This document shows positions 23,477-33,335 of a DNA stretch of 64,000 nucleotides, piece after piece (position 1 is the stretch's first letter; each line of letters opens with the position of its first letter). Source of the DNA: Ariolimax columbianus (lineage: Eukaryota > Mollusca > Gastropoda > Stylommatophora > Arionidae); the NCBI GenBank assembly GCA_036924085.1, contig JAVGWX010000007.1, forward strand, positions 99,357,641 to 99,421,640, in the 5' to 3' direction. The notes under the pieces are model-generated. The model was not told where the DNA came from. It saw only the letters and a list, made by a program, of their open reading frames with translations, and did no database searches. The translations under genes and the position numbers were made by a program.

Positions 23477-23482
23477 TTTATT
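23477..23482 (-). promoter_or_regulatory. Candidate poly(A) signal overlapping the gene A stop codon
   Basis: The minus strand reads gagagaaAATAAAgctg, with the TAA stop inside AATAAA. This is only a sequence match. Longer 3' UTR ends are equally possible (for example near 22802). Confidence 0.3.
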
Positions 23483-24650
23483 TTCTCTCGACAACTCTCA
23501 CCTCATATGGCACCGGGCTAATGACTACACCACATTGGTATTTTACTGGTGGAACGGAGCTGGGATTTGGTGGCAGGAACTGAAATCTCTGGATCATGGT
23601 AGAGATGAAAGTGAAGAGTTCCATCTTAGCTATGGCTTCACCTAAACAGACGCGACGTCCAATGCTGAACGGTATTAACTGTTCGGGGGTCTTCAAGTTG
23701 CCGCTGTTGTCAATGAATCGTTCGGGATTGAATGTCATGGCGTCATCTCCCCACAGGGTCTTGTCGTGAAGAACCGAGTCCAGATTTGGAACTACGTATG
23801 TTCCTTTGGGCAATGTGTAATCTCTAAGAGTTACCTCCTCAGAGCACATGTGAGTCACCGACAGGGGAATAATACTGGCCAGTCGCTGAGTTTCCATGAT
23901 CACCGCGTTCAGATAGGTCAGCTGTGACTTGTCCTGCATGGTTGGGGCTCGATCCGTTCCGACCTTATCTTTGATCTCCCGGTAAACTTTATCTTGTATT
24001 TCTGGATTGTTGACCAGGTATAGGATACACCAGTAGATTGTTGTGCTCGTGGTCTCAGTCCCTGCAATAAACAGGTCCATCATTATTTTTATTAAATTCT
24101 TGTCATCCAGGAAAGTAGAAATGCCAGATTGGAGTTTCTTGTTTCGTTCAAGGATGTATGCGTCGATGAGATTACACACATCGTTGGGATCATCTATTGG
24201 TCGTCTTTTCTCTTCAATAAACTTCATTAGTAAATTCATTATCGAGTTCATGTTGGAAGCTAGTTGTTTTGCCTTAAAGAAGTCTCCGGGGATGTGTCTG
24301 AGCCAAAAGAAGAAGTTGACCAAACTGACATTTTGTTGCAAATTAAGAAGTGATTCCATTTTATGCATCAAATCCTGAAAATCCTTATCATCGTGTTCGA
24401 AACGATGACCAATCAGGATGGAGCAGATAATGTTGGAAGTGCTTATATTTGTTATAACCCGGATGTTGACTGGCTTTCCTTTCAGACTCGCCAGATAGTC
24501 AATGTAACAACCAACTTCTTCTCGTATCGTCTCGGCCAGCAGGTTCTTTCCCATCCCGAAAGCTCTGAGAATGGACAAGGTCACTGTTCTCTGCTCTTTC
24601 CAGTTTGCCCCACTGGAGATGATAACACCTTTATTGGTCATTCCAATAAC
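23478..24650 (-). CDS. P450 gene A exon 3 (bulk of the protein)
   Basis: The acceptor is ctctggcag before 24650. 390 codons run from VIGMTNKGVIISSG to a TAA at 23480-23478. The exon carries all catalytic motifs (C helix, I helix, ExxR, PERF, Cys loop) in one uninterrupted frame. Vertebrate CYP2 genes split this region into several exons, so the fused exon implies intron loss or a different ancestral structure. Confidence 0.93.
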   Translation of the reverse strand, partial: VIGMTNKGVIISSGANWKEQRTVTLSILRAFGMGKNLLAETIREEVGCYIDYLASLKGKPVNIRVITNISTSNIICSILIGHRFEHDDKDFQDLMHKMESLLNLQQNVSLVNFFFWLRHIPGDFFKAKQLASNMNSIMNLLMKFIEEKRRPIDDPNDVCNLIDAYILERNKKLQSGISTFLDDKNLIKIMMDLFIAGTETTSTTIYWCILYLVNNPEIQDKVYREIKDKVGTDRAPTMQDKSQLTYLNAVIMETQRLASIIPLSVTHMCSEEVTLRDYTLPKGTYVVPNLDSVLHDKTLWGDDAMTFNPERFIDNSGNLKTPEQLIPFSIGRRVCLGEAIAKMELFTFISTMIQRFQFLPPNPSSVPPVKYQCGVVISPVPYEVRVVERK

Positions 24651-27600
24651 CTGCCAGAGAAAAGGATAAAATAAAAGTTGTTGAAATATCATTTTTCAGA
24701 GTTGCTAAACAGAATTGAACTTGATCTAATATTTCTTGTATGGATATGCTTTTATTAATTATACTACACAAGCAGTACATACAGTTTACACTTTCATAAC
24801 ATTTAATGTTACAATTTTAGAAATGTTGTAAATATAACTATACAAGATGATCTGTCATTTGACAACAAAAAATGAAAGTGTATGAGGAGTAATAGATAGT
24901 AGGGGTGAAAAAACAGTGGTTGGAGAATGCTACAGATGCCCTTCAAGTCCAAAAGAGGAAGATGAGGAGCTAATGAGTAACATAGAAAAGCTAGCTCAGG
25001 TAACAGGTAATGGGGAAAATTTACATTTTCATGAAATAAAATGGGATAGGGCATAATAATTTGAATTGACATTTTCATGAAACAAAATGGGATATGGCAG
25101 ATGAATTTGAATTGACATTTTCATGAACAAAAATGGGATATGGCAGAAGAATTTGAATTGACATTTTCATGAAATAAAATGGGATATGGCAGAAGAATTT
25201 GAATTGACATTTTCATGAAATAAAATGGGATATGGCAGAAGAATTTGAATTGACATTTTCCAGAAATAAAATGGGATATGGGAGAAGAATTTGAATTGAC
25301 ATTTTCCAGAAATAAAATGGGATATGGGAGAAGAATTTGCAGAGTCAGATCCTACTGCGAAGTGCATAACTCAGAATAAATTCAGAATATGGAGGAAGCT
25401 ACCAGAAGCAAAACATATTCGACCTAATAGTTACTACAGAGGAACAAATTATTGAAAACGTTATCGTTGGGGAACTGTTTGGCTCAAGCGACCATCAGAT
25501 CATCAATTGGGATTTTATAGGAAGGAGAGAAATTAACATAATGTCGCGAGCATACGACTACTCTAAGACAGATGTTCAGAAGATGAAAGAGACAGCCAAC
25601 TGTATAATCTGGAAAGATATTGTCAGAGGTTCCGTTTTTTGAACAAGAGTGGGAGAGTTTCAAAATAGTTTTTGAACAACTAAAAGGGGAATGTGTTCCA
25701 TGCAGAGAGGTAAATACCAAGCATACAAAATGGATAACTAGATTTGTAGTTAAATGTAGAAGAGCTAAAAATAAAGCATGGAAAATATATAAAGTCATGT
25801 ACATCAAAAGAAGCATATTTAAAAATATTTGGGAAAGCAAAACATAGCTCAGAAAGTGAATTGAACAGCAACAATAGATTTGGAAAAAAAAATCTTGCTA
25901 ATAGGATCAAGAATGATAGTTAAAGCTTCTTTTCTTATGTTAGAAATAAACAAAGAACGAAAGACAAGGACACAGATAACACAGGTATAATAAGAGAAAA
26001 TAATGAGACATCTAATCTACTAAATCAATACTTTGGGACAGTCTTCACACAAAAAGATTGCTCCAAGATCCCAGAGCCTATATATATATATTCAAATATG
26101 AAATAGATATGGTGGGGTTAAAATCAATGTGTATTACGGAGGAAATGGTTTTTTTTAAATTGGAGGGATTAAAAGTGGATACATGTCCAGGCTTGATGGT
26201 ATCCAACCAAAATTGCTATTTAAATTAGAGACCAACTAGCAAAACCATTGTCTTTATTATGTTCTCAATCACTTGTAAATGCGAATATTCCAAGAGATTG
26301 GAAAAATGAAGGAGTGATCCCGTAACTCAAAAAGGGAGAGACACCAGATTCAGCTAATTATAGACCGGTGAGTTTAATTATCATAGTTTGTAAATTGTTA
26401 GAATCAATAATCAAAGAAAACTTTGTAATGCATCTAGACTGGTCTAATCTAATCAGAAATAGTCGGCATGCGTTTACTAGAGGGAGATCGTGCTTAAAAA
26501 ATCTATTGGAATTCATGAAAGAGGTTACTGAAATGATAGATAAGAGGGAAACAAGTGCATTGTTATTTATCTATATTTTGCAAAGACTTGTGATAGAGTA
26601 CCTCATCGAAGATAATTTTAAAAGTTAATATCGCTTGGAATAGGTGGGGAAGTTGTCAAATGGATTGAAAGTTTGTTTACAGCAAGAAGTCAGAGAATAG
26701 GCATACATAAGGAGTACTCTGAGTGGTGTGAAGTGAAAGGTGGAGTGACACAGGGCTCGGTTTTGAGACCAATTTTGTTCTTTATATATATATTTATTTA
26801 ACAGATTTGGACATTTATATAGGATCCATAATTTAACAAATTGCGGACGACACAGAACTATGTAGGAGTGCCTAATCTATAGCAGAAGTGGATATATTGA
26901 GGTCGGATTTAGATACAATTCAAGACTGTGAGACGAAAAATGGAATTCAATATAGATAAACGAACAGTCATCCACATGGGTAGATGCAATATGGAACATT
27001 ATAACAGAATTGGCGAGAACAATATTAGAATAATAAATAAGGAAAGGGAACTGGTAACAATATTCTAAGGAAATACATACTCCGTCTGGCAACAACTGGT
27101 GCGAATCTTGGACCATCACATAAACACTAGAGAAGAAAATTGAATCTTTCAAGCAAAAACATCGCAGTATAGTTCTAAGAATCATACGATTAGTGAAAAA
27201 GTAAAACACAGATGTCCATAATTGATCTTTGTGAAGATCAAAGTTGACTTGTAAACAGGATTACGTCTTGGAAATCAACAACTTTGGCTCCCATCAAACA
27301 CAGTAATATCCTTGAAAAATCTACACTGAAAGATTTGATATTTGGAGAACAAGTCATAGGCAGACTGAGAAGGAAATTGGTGCACACTAACTTTATTATG
27401 AAGACAGTGAGAAATTTTATTTTTGTTCATTGTGTGTGCATTCACTTTATTCCTCTATTCCCAAGGCGGTGTGAGTTGCACTGTTTTTATTTTGCACCTG
27501 TCGGCCAAGTGCATCTGATATCTGCATGCATTTTATGTAAGGGTCTGCTTCCTCCTGAATTTTCTAAGGGTTTGCTTTCTCGGGGTAACGGCTAGTTCTA

Positions 27601-28163
27601 TGATTGGGGCGCGAACCCGGCAACTTTGGCTTGTAAGCCGTGTCACTTAACTACTAGCCAGTCCTCCAGACGACGTGAATGCAGGCAGGACATCTGGCCG
27701 AAGATCGAGTATTCCAGAGGGGTTGTGATCAAAGGGACGTTCTGCAGCAAACATGCTACACGATGGAGTAGAAGTAGCAGTAGCAGTAGGAGTAGTAGCA
27801 GTGGTAGCAAGTAGTATTGGTAAAAGTAGCTAGTAGTTTAAGTATAATAGTAGTAGTAGTAATAGTTATAGTGACAATAATAATAGTAGTAATAGTTGTA
27901 GTAGAATTAGCATCAGCAATAGTAGTAGTAATAATAATAGTAGTTGTAGTAGTAACCATCACTTACAGCAGTAATAGTAGTACTGATAATATTAGAAGTA
28001 GTAGCAGTTATTGTTGTAATAATAGTAACGGCTGTAGTAGCAGTAGTAGTAGCAGTAGTAGTAGTAGAAGTAATAGTAGTAGTAGTAGTAGTTGTAGTAG
28101 AAGTAATAGTAGTAGTAGTAGTAGTAGCAGTAGTAGAAGGAGCAGTAGTATTAGTAGCAGCAA

Positions 28164-28217
<54 letters not shown>

Positions 28218-31200
28218 AAGAAGTAATAGTGATAGTTATAGGTAGCAGTAGTAGTAACAGTAGAAATAGTCGTAGTAGTATTAGCAATAATAGTAGTAGT
28301 ATCCGAATCCCTTCGAAGCATGTCTGCCGATAATGATGGCAGCGGTTCGAATCCCGGTATGGCATTTGTTGTTTTTCTGTTGGGGGTGAAATAAACAACC
28401 ATAGCCAGCACATGATGTAGCGACAGCAGTGGCGAAGCGGCCTGTAGTTCTCAGCCTAAAAAAAACCCTCGACTACCCCAGCAATGGCAAAAAGTCGAAT
28501 TGACCGTTTTGACAGTAGTAGTAGTAGTTCTGGTAGTAGTTGTAGTAGTAGTAGTAATAGTGTTTGTAATATGCACAGCAACATCAATAACAATATTGAT
28601 TACAGTAACAAACAGCAGTACAATAATCACATACGTCATCAATGAAAAATTTCGGCCTGTCTGAAATAACGTCTGCTTTCTTGACCAGAGCTTCCTTGAT
28701 CAGGTCGTAGCCGTTGAGGACAACCACGAGAGCTCCTCCCAGGTACAGGCTGTAGGGAATGAGTTTCACATACAAGCTTGAATACACTCTAACACTCGAA
28801 CCTACCGGTGAGTGTTACCTCAGCTGGTACAATAATAACTTAACGTCTTTATACTACTCGTGTAGAAGACTTTGCAGAGTTTGCATTCAACTAGCTTCTT
28901 CGATTCTACTTGATCTAAAAAAACTATGTACACCGAGTATATTCTTGAATGCATTAACTTACCCTACCCCAACTATTTCCTGCTGCAGTGTATTCCAAGC
29001 ATTTACTACTTTGTAACTAACAAAATATTTCCTAATATCTAATCTGTACCTTTCTTTAATTAATTTTCAACTGCGTCCTATTATTCTTGTTTCCAGCTGT
29101 AGCTGTATCCTCTTGTTCTTGTAGCCAGCTGTAGCTGTCTCCTCTTGTTCTTGTAGCCAGCTGTAGCTGTGTCCTCTTGTTCTTGTAGCCGGTTGTAGCT
29201 GTGTCCTCTTGTTCTTGTAGCCAGCTGTAGCTGTGTCCTCTTGTTCTTGTAGCCAGCTGTAGCTGTATCCTCTTATTCTTGTAGCCGGCTGTAGCTGTGT
29301 CCTCTTGTTCTTGTAGCCGGTTGTAGCTGTGTCCTCTTGTTCTTGTAGCCAGCTGTAGCTGTGTCCTCTTGTTCTTGTAGCCAGTTGTAGCTGTGTCATC
29401 TAGTTCTTGAAGCCAGCTATAGCTGTGTCCTCTTGCTCTTGTAGCCGGTTGTAGCTGTGTCCTCTTGTTCTTTTAGCCGGTTGTAGCTGTGTCCTCTTGT
29501 TCTTGTAGCCAGCTGTAGCTGTGTCCTCTTGTTCTTGTAGCCGGTTGTACCTGTGTCCTCTTGTTATTGTAGCCGGTTGTAGCTGTGTCTTCTTGTTCTT
29601 GTAGCCAGCAGTAGCTGTGTCCTCTTGTTCTTGTATCCAGCTGTAGCTGTGTCCTCTTGTTCTTGTAGCCAGCTATAGATGTGTCCTCTTGTTCTTGTAG
29701 CCAGCTGTAGCTGTGTCGTCTTGTTCTTGTAGCCAGCTGTAGCTGTGTCCTCTTGTTCTTGTAGCCAGCTGTAGCTGCGTCCTCTTGTTCTTGTAGCCAG
29801 CTGTAGCTGTGTCCTCTTGTTCTTGTAGCCAGCTGTAGCTGTGTCCTCTTGTTCTTGTAGCCAGCTGTAGCTGTGTCCTCTTGTTCTTGTAGCCAGCTGT
29901 AGCAGTGTCCTCTTGTTCTTGTAGCCAGCTGTAGCTGTGTCCCCTTGTTCTTGTAGCCAGCTGTAGCTGTGTCCTCTTGTTCTTGTAGCCAGCTGTAGCT
30001 GTGTCCTCTTGTTCTTGTAGCCGGTTGTAGCTGTGTCCTCTTATTGTCGTAGCCAGCTGTAGCTGTGTCCTCTTGTTCTTGTAGCCAGCTGTAGCTGTGT
30101 CCTCTTGTTCTTGTAGCCAGCTATAGCTGTGTCCTCTTGTTCTTGTAGCCAGCTGTAGCTGTGTCCTCTTGTTCTTGTAGCCAGCTGTAGCTGTGTCCTC
30201 TTGTTCTTGTAGCCAGCTGTAGCTGTGTCCTCTTGTTCTTGTAGCCAGCTGTAGCTGTGTCCTCTTGTTCTTGTAGCCAGCTGTAGCTGTGTCATCTTGT
30301 TCTTGTAGCCAGCTGTAGCTGTGTCCTCTTGTTCTTGTAGCCAGCTGTAGCTGTGTCCTCTTGTTCTTGTAGCCAGCTGTAGCTGTGTCCTCTTGTTCTT
30401 GTAGCCAGCTGTAGCTGTGTCCTCTTGTTCTTGTAGCCAGCTGTAGCTGTGTCATCTTGTTCTTGTAGCCAGCTGTAGCTGTGTCCTCTTGTTCTTGTAG
30501 GCAGATGTACATTGGCAATTAAAAAACAAATGAATAATTCATCCTTTGCTGTGATTATCTTATACACCTGAATTTAATCACCTGGAATTCTCCCAAATAT
30601 GGTTCTCGACTAGGCGACGACTCTGCATTTGTTTGGAGTAGGTGAGTTCCTATGCCTGTACTCCATAGACTGACGCATATTTTCTGGGTCATAACGATGT
30701 GCGCATTACTTGTCGTCAATCATAATTCGACGGAAAAGTGTATCGCCATCCTGTTTATATCCCGTTGAGAGCTCCTGAAACACCTGCTGTCGGTGCTGTT
30801 TCAGACCCGGTATCAACATGCGAGGGACCCATCTAGCACCCACTCTCCTATACCCAAACAGGGCATGGATACTGTAATGGACTCCCTCAATCGAAATGGA
30901 AGCATTGCGGCGATAGCTTTCTGCTTGACACAGCGACTGACATGAACCAGTTCTTCCCCGCGAGCTTGGTGCTGTGCATCCACAACTGTGACCGGTCGTC
31001 ATGCAGGTTCGTCGTTGCTCATACAGTCTGTTCCCACTTCCTGACAATACTGACATCCACACATGCGTCACCATATAGCACAGCCATTCTTTGAAGCATG
31101 TCAATAAACACACAACCTTCCGCCGCCAGAAATTCAATGACAGCATCTTATTTCAACGGTATTTTCATGTAGGCCACCATAGGACTGTCTCACGTGCATG

Positions 31201-31925
31201 CATCACGTCTTACACGCATGCCACTGCATGTCCCTATAGTCACTTCATTCGAGATTATTTTCACAATGGTGTCACGTGACTGAGTGCTGTTGTCATAGTT
31301 ATGGCGCTGAAGGTCAAACTTTTGAAATCGCTCTCGAACTTTAAGTGCTACTAATATTTAGTACTTCCACTACCGCCAATATTTTCACCTTTTTCCACTG
31401 CTACTATTATAATTCAATGTTTTTGCTGTAATAAATCTGTCCCGTTGACCGCTGTTTGCAACAATTAATATGCACAGAGCAGTGCATTCACTAAAATGTG
31501 TAGTTGACACATATTGCCTATGTGTAAATATTAACTTTTGATGTTACAAAATCACGAACGTATGTAAAATAAATAGAATTTTACATTTGATGTATATGAA
31601 AGATAGCCATATATAAATATCGGACACTTGTACTTCATACCCCCAGGAGATGTCTAAAGATGTGTAATTGATTTCAATGACATACACTAAGCTGTTGGTT
31701 AAAGGTAATTGTGAGAGACGAATGTAAAACTAACCTGTAAATGTCTCCACAACTTTTTCTCCACTTCTGCAATTGAGGCCGTGAGTCTTGTTCCATGTAG
31801 AAGAGGTGGCCGACGAATGGTAGAGGCCGCATGGGGCTGGGTGGTATGCGGGAGTTAGGGCGTCGATACCAGAGGAAGACGATAAAAAAAACCACAGAGG
31901 CCACCAGCAAAGTCATCAGCTCCAT
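23478..31925 (-). CDS. Cytochrome P450, CYP2-clan-like (gene A)
   Basis: Three exons on the minus strand join in frame: 31925-31735 (191 bp), 28749-28635 (115 bp) and 24650-23478 (1173 bp), giving 492 residues, the usual microsomal P450 length. The enzyme is expected to be a heme monooxygenase anchored in the ER membrane by its N-terminal helix; the substrate cannot be inferred. Seen motifs are a hydrophobic N-terminus, a proline-rich hinge (PPSPMRPLPFVG), WKEQR in the C helix (119-123), AGTETTS in the I helix (298-304), METQR containing the ExxR (354-358), FNPERF (409-414) and the heme loop FSIGRRVCLG with ligand Cys437. Splice sites are GT/AG throughout, with a phase-2 then a phase-0 intron. 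It looks intact. The tandem neighbour at 38060-52060 has the same architecture. Family and subfamily number cannot be assigned from sight. Confidence 0.93.
24830..27055 (+). mobile_element. CR1-like LINE, decayed copy in intron 2 of P450 gene A (antisense)
   Basis: Plus-strand frames give VVGECYRCPSSPKEEDEELM (24910-24975), the endonuclease core now turned into an array, ELFGSSDHQIINWDF (about 25469-25513), RDQLAKPLSLLCSQSL (26230), NYRPVSLIIIVCKLLESIIK (26360), FTRGRSCLKNLLEFM and VIHMGRCNMEH. Block for block these match the intact frame at 4131-5579. Stops and frameshifts abound, and the copy is cut off at about 27055, before its 3' end. Confidence 0.85.
25025..25340 (+). repeat. 46-bp minisatellite inside the LINE endonuclease (about 6.5 copies)
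   Basis: The unit is gaagaatttgaattgacatt then ttcatgaaataaaatgggat then atggca. In one frame it reads FHEIKWDMAEEFELT. The left flank reads GNGENLHFHEIKWD, which aligns with the conserved GDFNFPEIKWD block of CR1-type endonucleases. The right flank WDMGEEFAESDPTAK continues the domain. The last units have cagaaat in place of atgaaat. Confidence 0.9.
27056..27411. other. Unassigned intronic sequence (P450 gene A intron 2)
   Basis: No recognisable element beyond the truncated LINE end. Confidence 0.4.
27412..27670. mobile_element. SINE-like dispersed repeat, copy 2, next to a minus-strand tRNA-like head
   Basis: 27412-27585 aligns with 15127-15290 as described for copy 1. From 27595 the minus strand reads a tRNA-like head: gctagtagttaagtgac (A-box-like) and gggttcgcgcc (B-box-like). 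The tRNA-like part is on the opposite strand from the one at 15311. Either two elements abut here or the family has a complex structure. Confidence 0.5.
27765..28330. repeat. (TAG)n trinucleotide microsatellite, imperfect
   Basis: Long runs of agtagtagt with aat, gta and agc variants. A satellite block of the same kind is at 28514-28560. Serine- or threonine-rich open frames across it are composition artefacts. Confidence 0.95.
28310..28500 (+). mobile_element. SINE-like sequence with tRNA boxes
   Basis: A B box sits in gcggttcgaatcccgg (about 28341-28356), preceded by a tRNA-3'-half-like segment. A separate A-box-like agtggcgaagcggcc is at about 28428-28442. The order (B then A) means this is not one tRNA but probably two adjoining pieces. 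Confidence 0.4.
28635..28749 (-). CDS. P450 gene A exon 2
   Basis: The acceptor is ccctacag before 28749 and the donor is gac|gtatgt after 28635. The encoded text is (S)LYLGGALVVVLNGYDLIKEA then LVKKADVISDRPKFFIDD, the beta-1/B-helix region of CYP2-type P450s. The phase-2 entry completes an AGC serine with exon 1. Confidence 0.9.
28825..30620 (-). mobile_element. CR1-like LINE 3' end in intron 1 of P450 gene A, split by an internal minisatellite
   Basis: On the minus strand, 30620-30506 aligns with 5305-5405 of copy 1 (gagaattcc, ggtgattaaattcag, gtgtataagataatca). 29085-28828 then aligns with 5415-5660 (ttaaagaaaggtacagatta, gatattaggaaatatt, gtcttctac, aaagacgttaagtta). Between them lies the 32-bp array. 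Element sequence is therefore contiguous apart from the expansion. Confidence 0.9.
29068..30505 (-). repeat. 32-bp minisatellite born inside a CR1-like LINE (about 45 copies)
   Basis: The minus-strand unit is acaagaacaagaggacac then agctacagctggct. By hand alignment 26 of 32 positions match 5406-5438 in the LINE coding frame (QPTITRGHIYKLTK), with one gap. 53675-53705 in another copy is closer still (acaagaacaagaagacat). The outermost units grade into LINE sequence on both sides. Because 32 is not a multiple of three, long repetitive frames read a 32-residue super-period; they are not genes. Confidence 0.95.
30706..31146 (-). pseudogene. Mariner-type transposase remnant
   Basis: Minus-strand frames give an N-terminal HTH-like part (EFLAAEGCVFIDMLQRMAVL, YGDACVDVSIVRKWEQ) from about 31140 to 31018. 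In another frame come GYRRVGARWVPRML and a tail ending GDTLFRRIMIDD (about 30860-30720). ARWVPR-L and the RI-GDE-like end just before the first catalytic Asp are mariner hallmarks. The C-terminal catalytic half is missing and the frame is broken. It sits in intron 1 of P450 gene A. Confidence 0.65.
31147..31734. other. P450 gene A intron 1, proximal part
   Basis: AT-rich sequence with nothing recognisable apart from the donor at 31734-31729. Confidence 0.45.
31735..31925 (-). CDS. P450 gene A exon 1
   Basis: Starts MELMTLLVASVVFFIVFLWY, a membrane anchor, followed by the proline-rich hinge, and ends CGDIY plus two bases (AG). The donor is AG|GTTAGT at 31734-31729. The ATG is chosen because it precedes the anchor and aligns with gene B's MELINLL start. 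Confidence 0.92.
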
Positions 31926-32475
31926 GGCTTAATGGCCTGATGGACACGCTGTGAACTTTTCAGAGCTGGAACCAGAAGCCATAATCGGTCATCATTTTCT
32001 AGTAAACATAACACAAAACCGTAATCATTCTTTTCCTTCTTCGTTCGTTCTCAATCTCCAGCTACCAAGCCCTGAAAAAAGGCATTGCAAGTATCAACTA
32101 TGTTGTTCGGAAAACGGAGTGTGTTTACAGCTGGACTTCGATATTTTCCCCTTTCGGTCCGTCACATCCAACTTCAGCAGGATACCACATACAGTTAACA
32201 TTGTTGCAGGAGACCTACGCCAAGACATTTTTGCGATTCTTAAACCTGTTATGTTACATACATATGTTGCTAGTTATATTCACAGTCATATTTATTCACT
32301 TACGGGCAAATATGGTCAGTTGAAATGGTTCGATTCTATCTTTTAACATATGACAACTTGGAAACCAGGTCACGTGTGTATTATTGAACACAGATTTTCC
32401 TTGGTGGTAAGGATAAATGAAACATTGGATCTGCATCTAGTATGTGAATAATTGAAGTCACGCTGTCAATGACAA
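31926..32475. other. Upstream flank of P450 gene A
   Basis: Promoter and 5' UTR must lie here on the minus strand, but I see no convincing TATA box or other site. Confidence 0.4.
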
Positions 32476-32500
32476 TTTCTTCTTCTTCTTCGTACGCTGC
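32476..32500 (-). mobile_element. Tail-only fragment of the Nimb-like LINE
   Basis: ttcttcttcttcttcgtacg ctg is the exact reverse complement of the 3' terminus and tail of the family (compare 52965-52990). Sequence beyond it does not match, so only the last few bases of the element are present. Confidence 0.6.
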
Positions 32501-32546
32501 GTGATGATTTCAAGAAGTGAATAGATGGAGATCAGCAGAAACATAT

Positions 32547-32624
<78 letters not shown>
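32547..32624. repeat. Poly-G run of 78 bases
   Basis: An uninterrupted homopolymer. A shorter poly-G (17) is at 46495-46511. It may be real or a sequencing/assembly artefact. The proline-only minus-strand frame through it is not a gene. Confidence 0.95.
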
Positions 32625-32626
<2 letters not shown>

Positions 32627-32654
32627 ATTAGACAATTTTTAGATATCGCGAGGA

Positions 32655-33335
32655 ACATGGTAGGTCGGGTTTAGTTCATGAGAACCATGATAGGTCGGGT
32701 TTAGTTCATGAGAGCCATGATAGGTCGGGTTTAGTTCTTGAGAACCATGGTAGGTCGGGTTTAGTTCATGAGAACCATGATAGGTCGGGTTTAGTTCTTG
32801 AGGAACATGGTAGGTCGGGTTCAGTTCTTGAGGAACATGGTAGGTCGGGTTTAGTTCATGAGAACCATGATGCGTCGGGTTTAGTTCTTGAGGAACATGG
32901 TAGGTCGTGTTTAGTTCATGAGAACCATGATAGGTCGGGTTTAGTTCTTAAGAACCATGATAGATCGGGTTTAGTTCTTGAGGAACATGGTAGTTCGGGT
33001 TTAGTTCTTGAGGAACATGGTAGGTCGGGCTTAGTTCATGAGAACCATGATAGTTCGGGTTTAGTTCATGAGAACCATGATGCGTCGGGTTTAGTTCTTG
33101 AGGAACATGGTAGGTCGGGTTTAGTTCTTGAGGAACATGGTCGGTCGGGTTTAGTTCCTGGGAACCATGATGCGTCGGGTTTAGTTCTTGAGGAACATGG
33201 TAGGTCGGGTTTAGTTCATGAGAACCATGATAGGTCGGGTTTAGTTCATGAGAACCATGATAGGTCGGGTTTAGTTCATGAGAACCATGATAGGTCGGGT
33301 TTAGTTCATGAGAACCATGATAGGTCGGGTTTAGT
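32655..33335. repeat. 30-bp minisatellite (about 23 copies)
   Basis: The unit is ttagttcatgagaaccatga then taggtcgggt. A second variant has ttgaggaacatgg. The minus-strand frame reads a 10-residue repeat ELNPTYHGSH, an effect of the unit being a multiple of three. Confidence 0.95.

Noticed and set aside
24681..24692. An ATG upstream of P450 gene A exon 3 that would start a 404-residue protein.
   Set aside because: The first 14 codons are intronic: an AG acceptor and in-phase joining to exon 2 give a full-length P450, and the shorter form would lack the membrane anchor and B-helix region. The same reasoning applies to gene B at 39274.
27817..28413. Ser-, Thr- and Ile/Val-rich frames.
   Set aside because: Translation of an imperfect (TAG)n microsatellite.
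29673..30518. A 281-codon frame of KNKRTQLQLATRTRGHSYSW-type repeats.
   Set aside because: Lies wholly in the 32-bp array. The 32-residue super-period is simply three shifted readings of the unit.
32458..32658. Poly-proline frame.
   Set aside because: It reads through the 78-base poly-G, which is a homopolymer and possibly a sequencing artefact.
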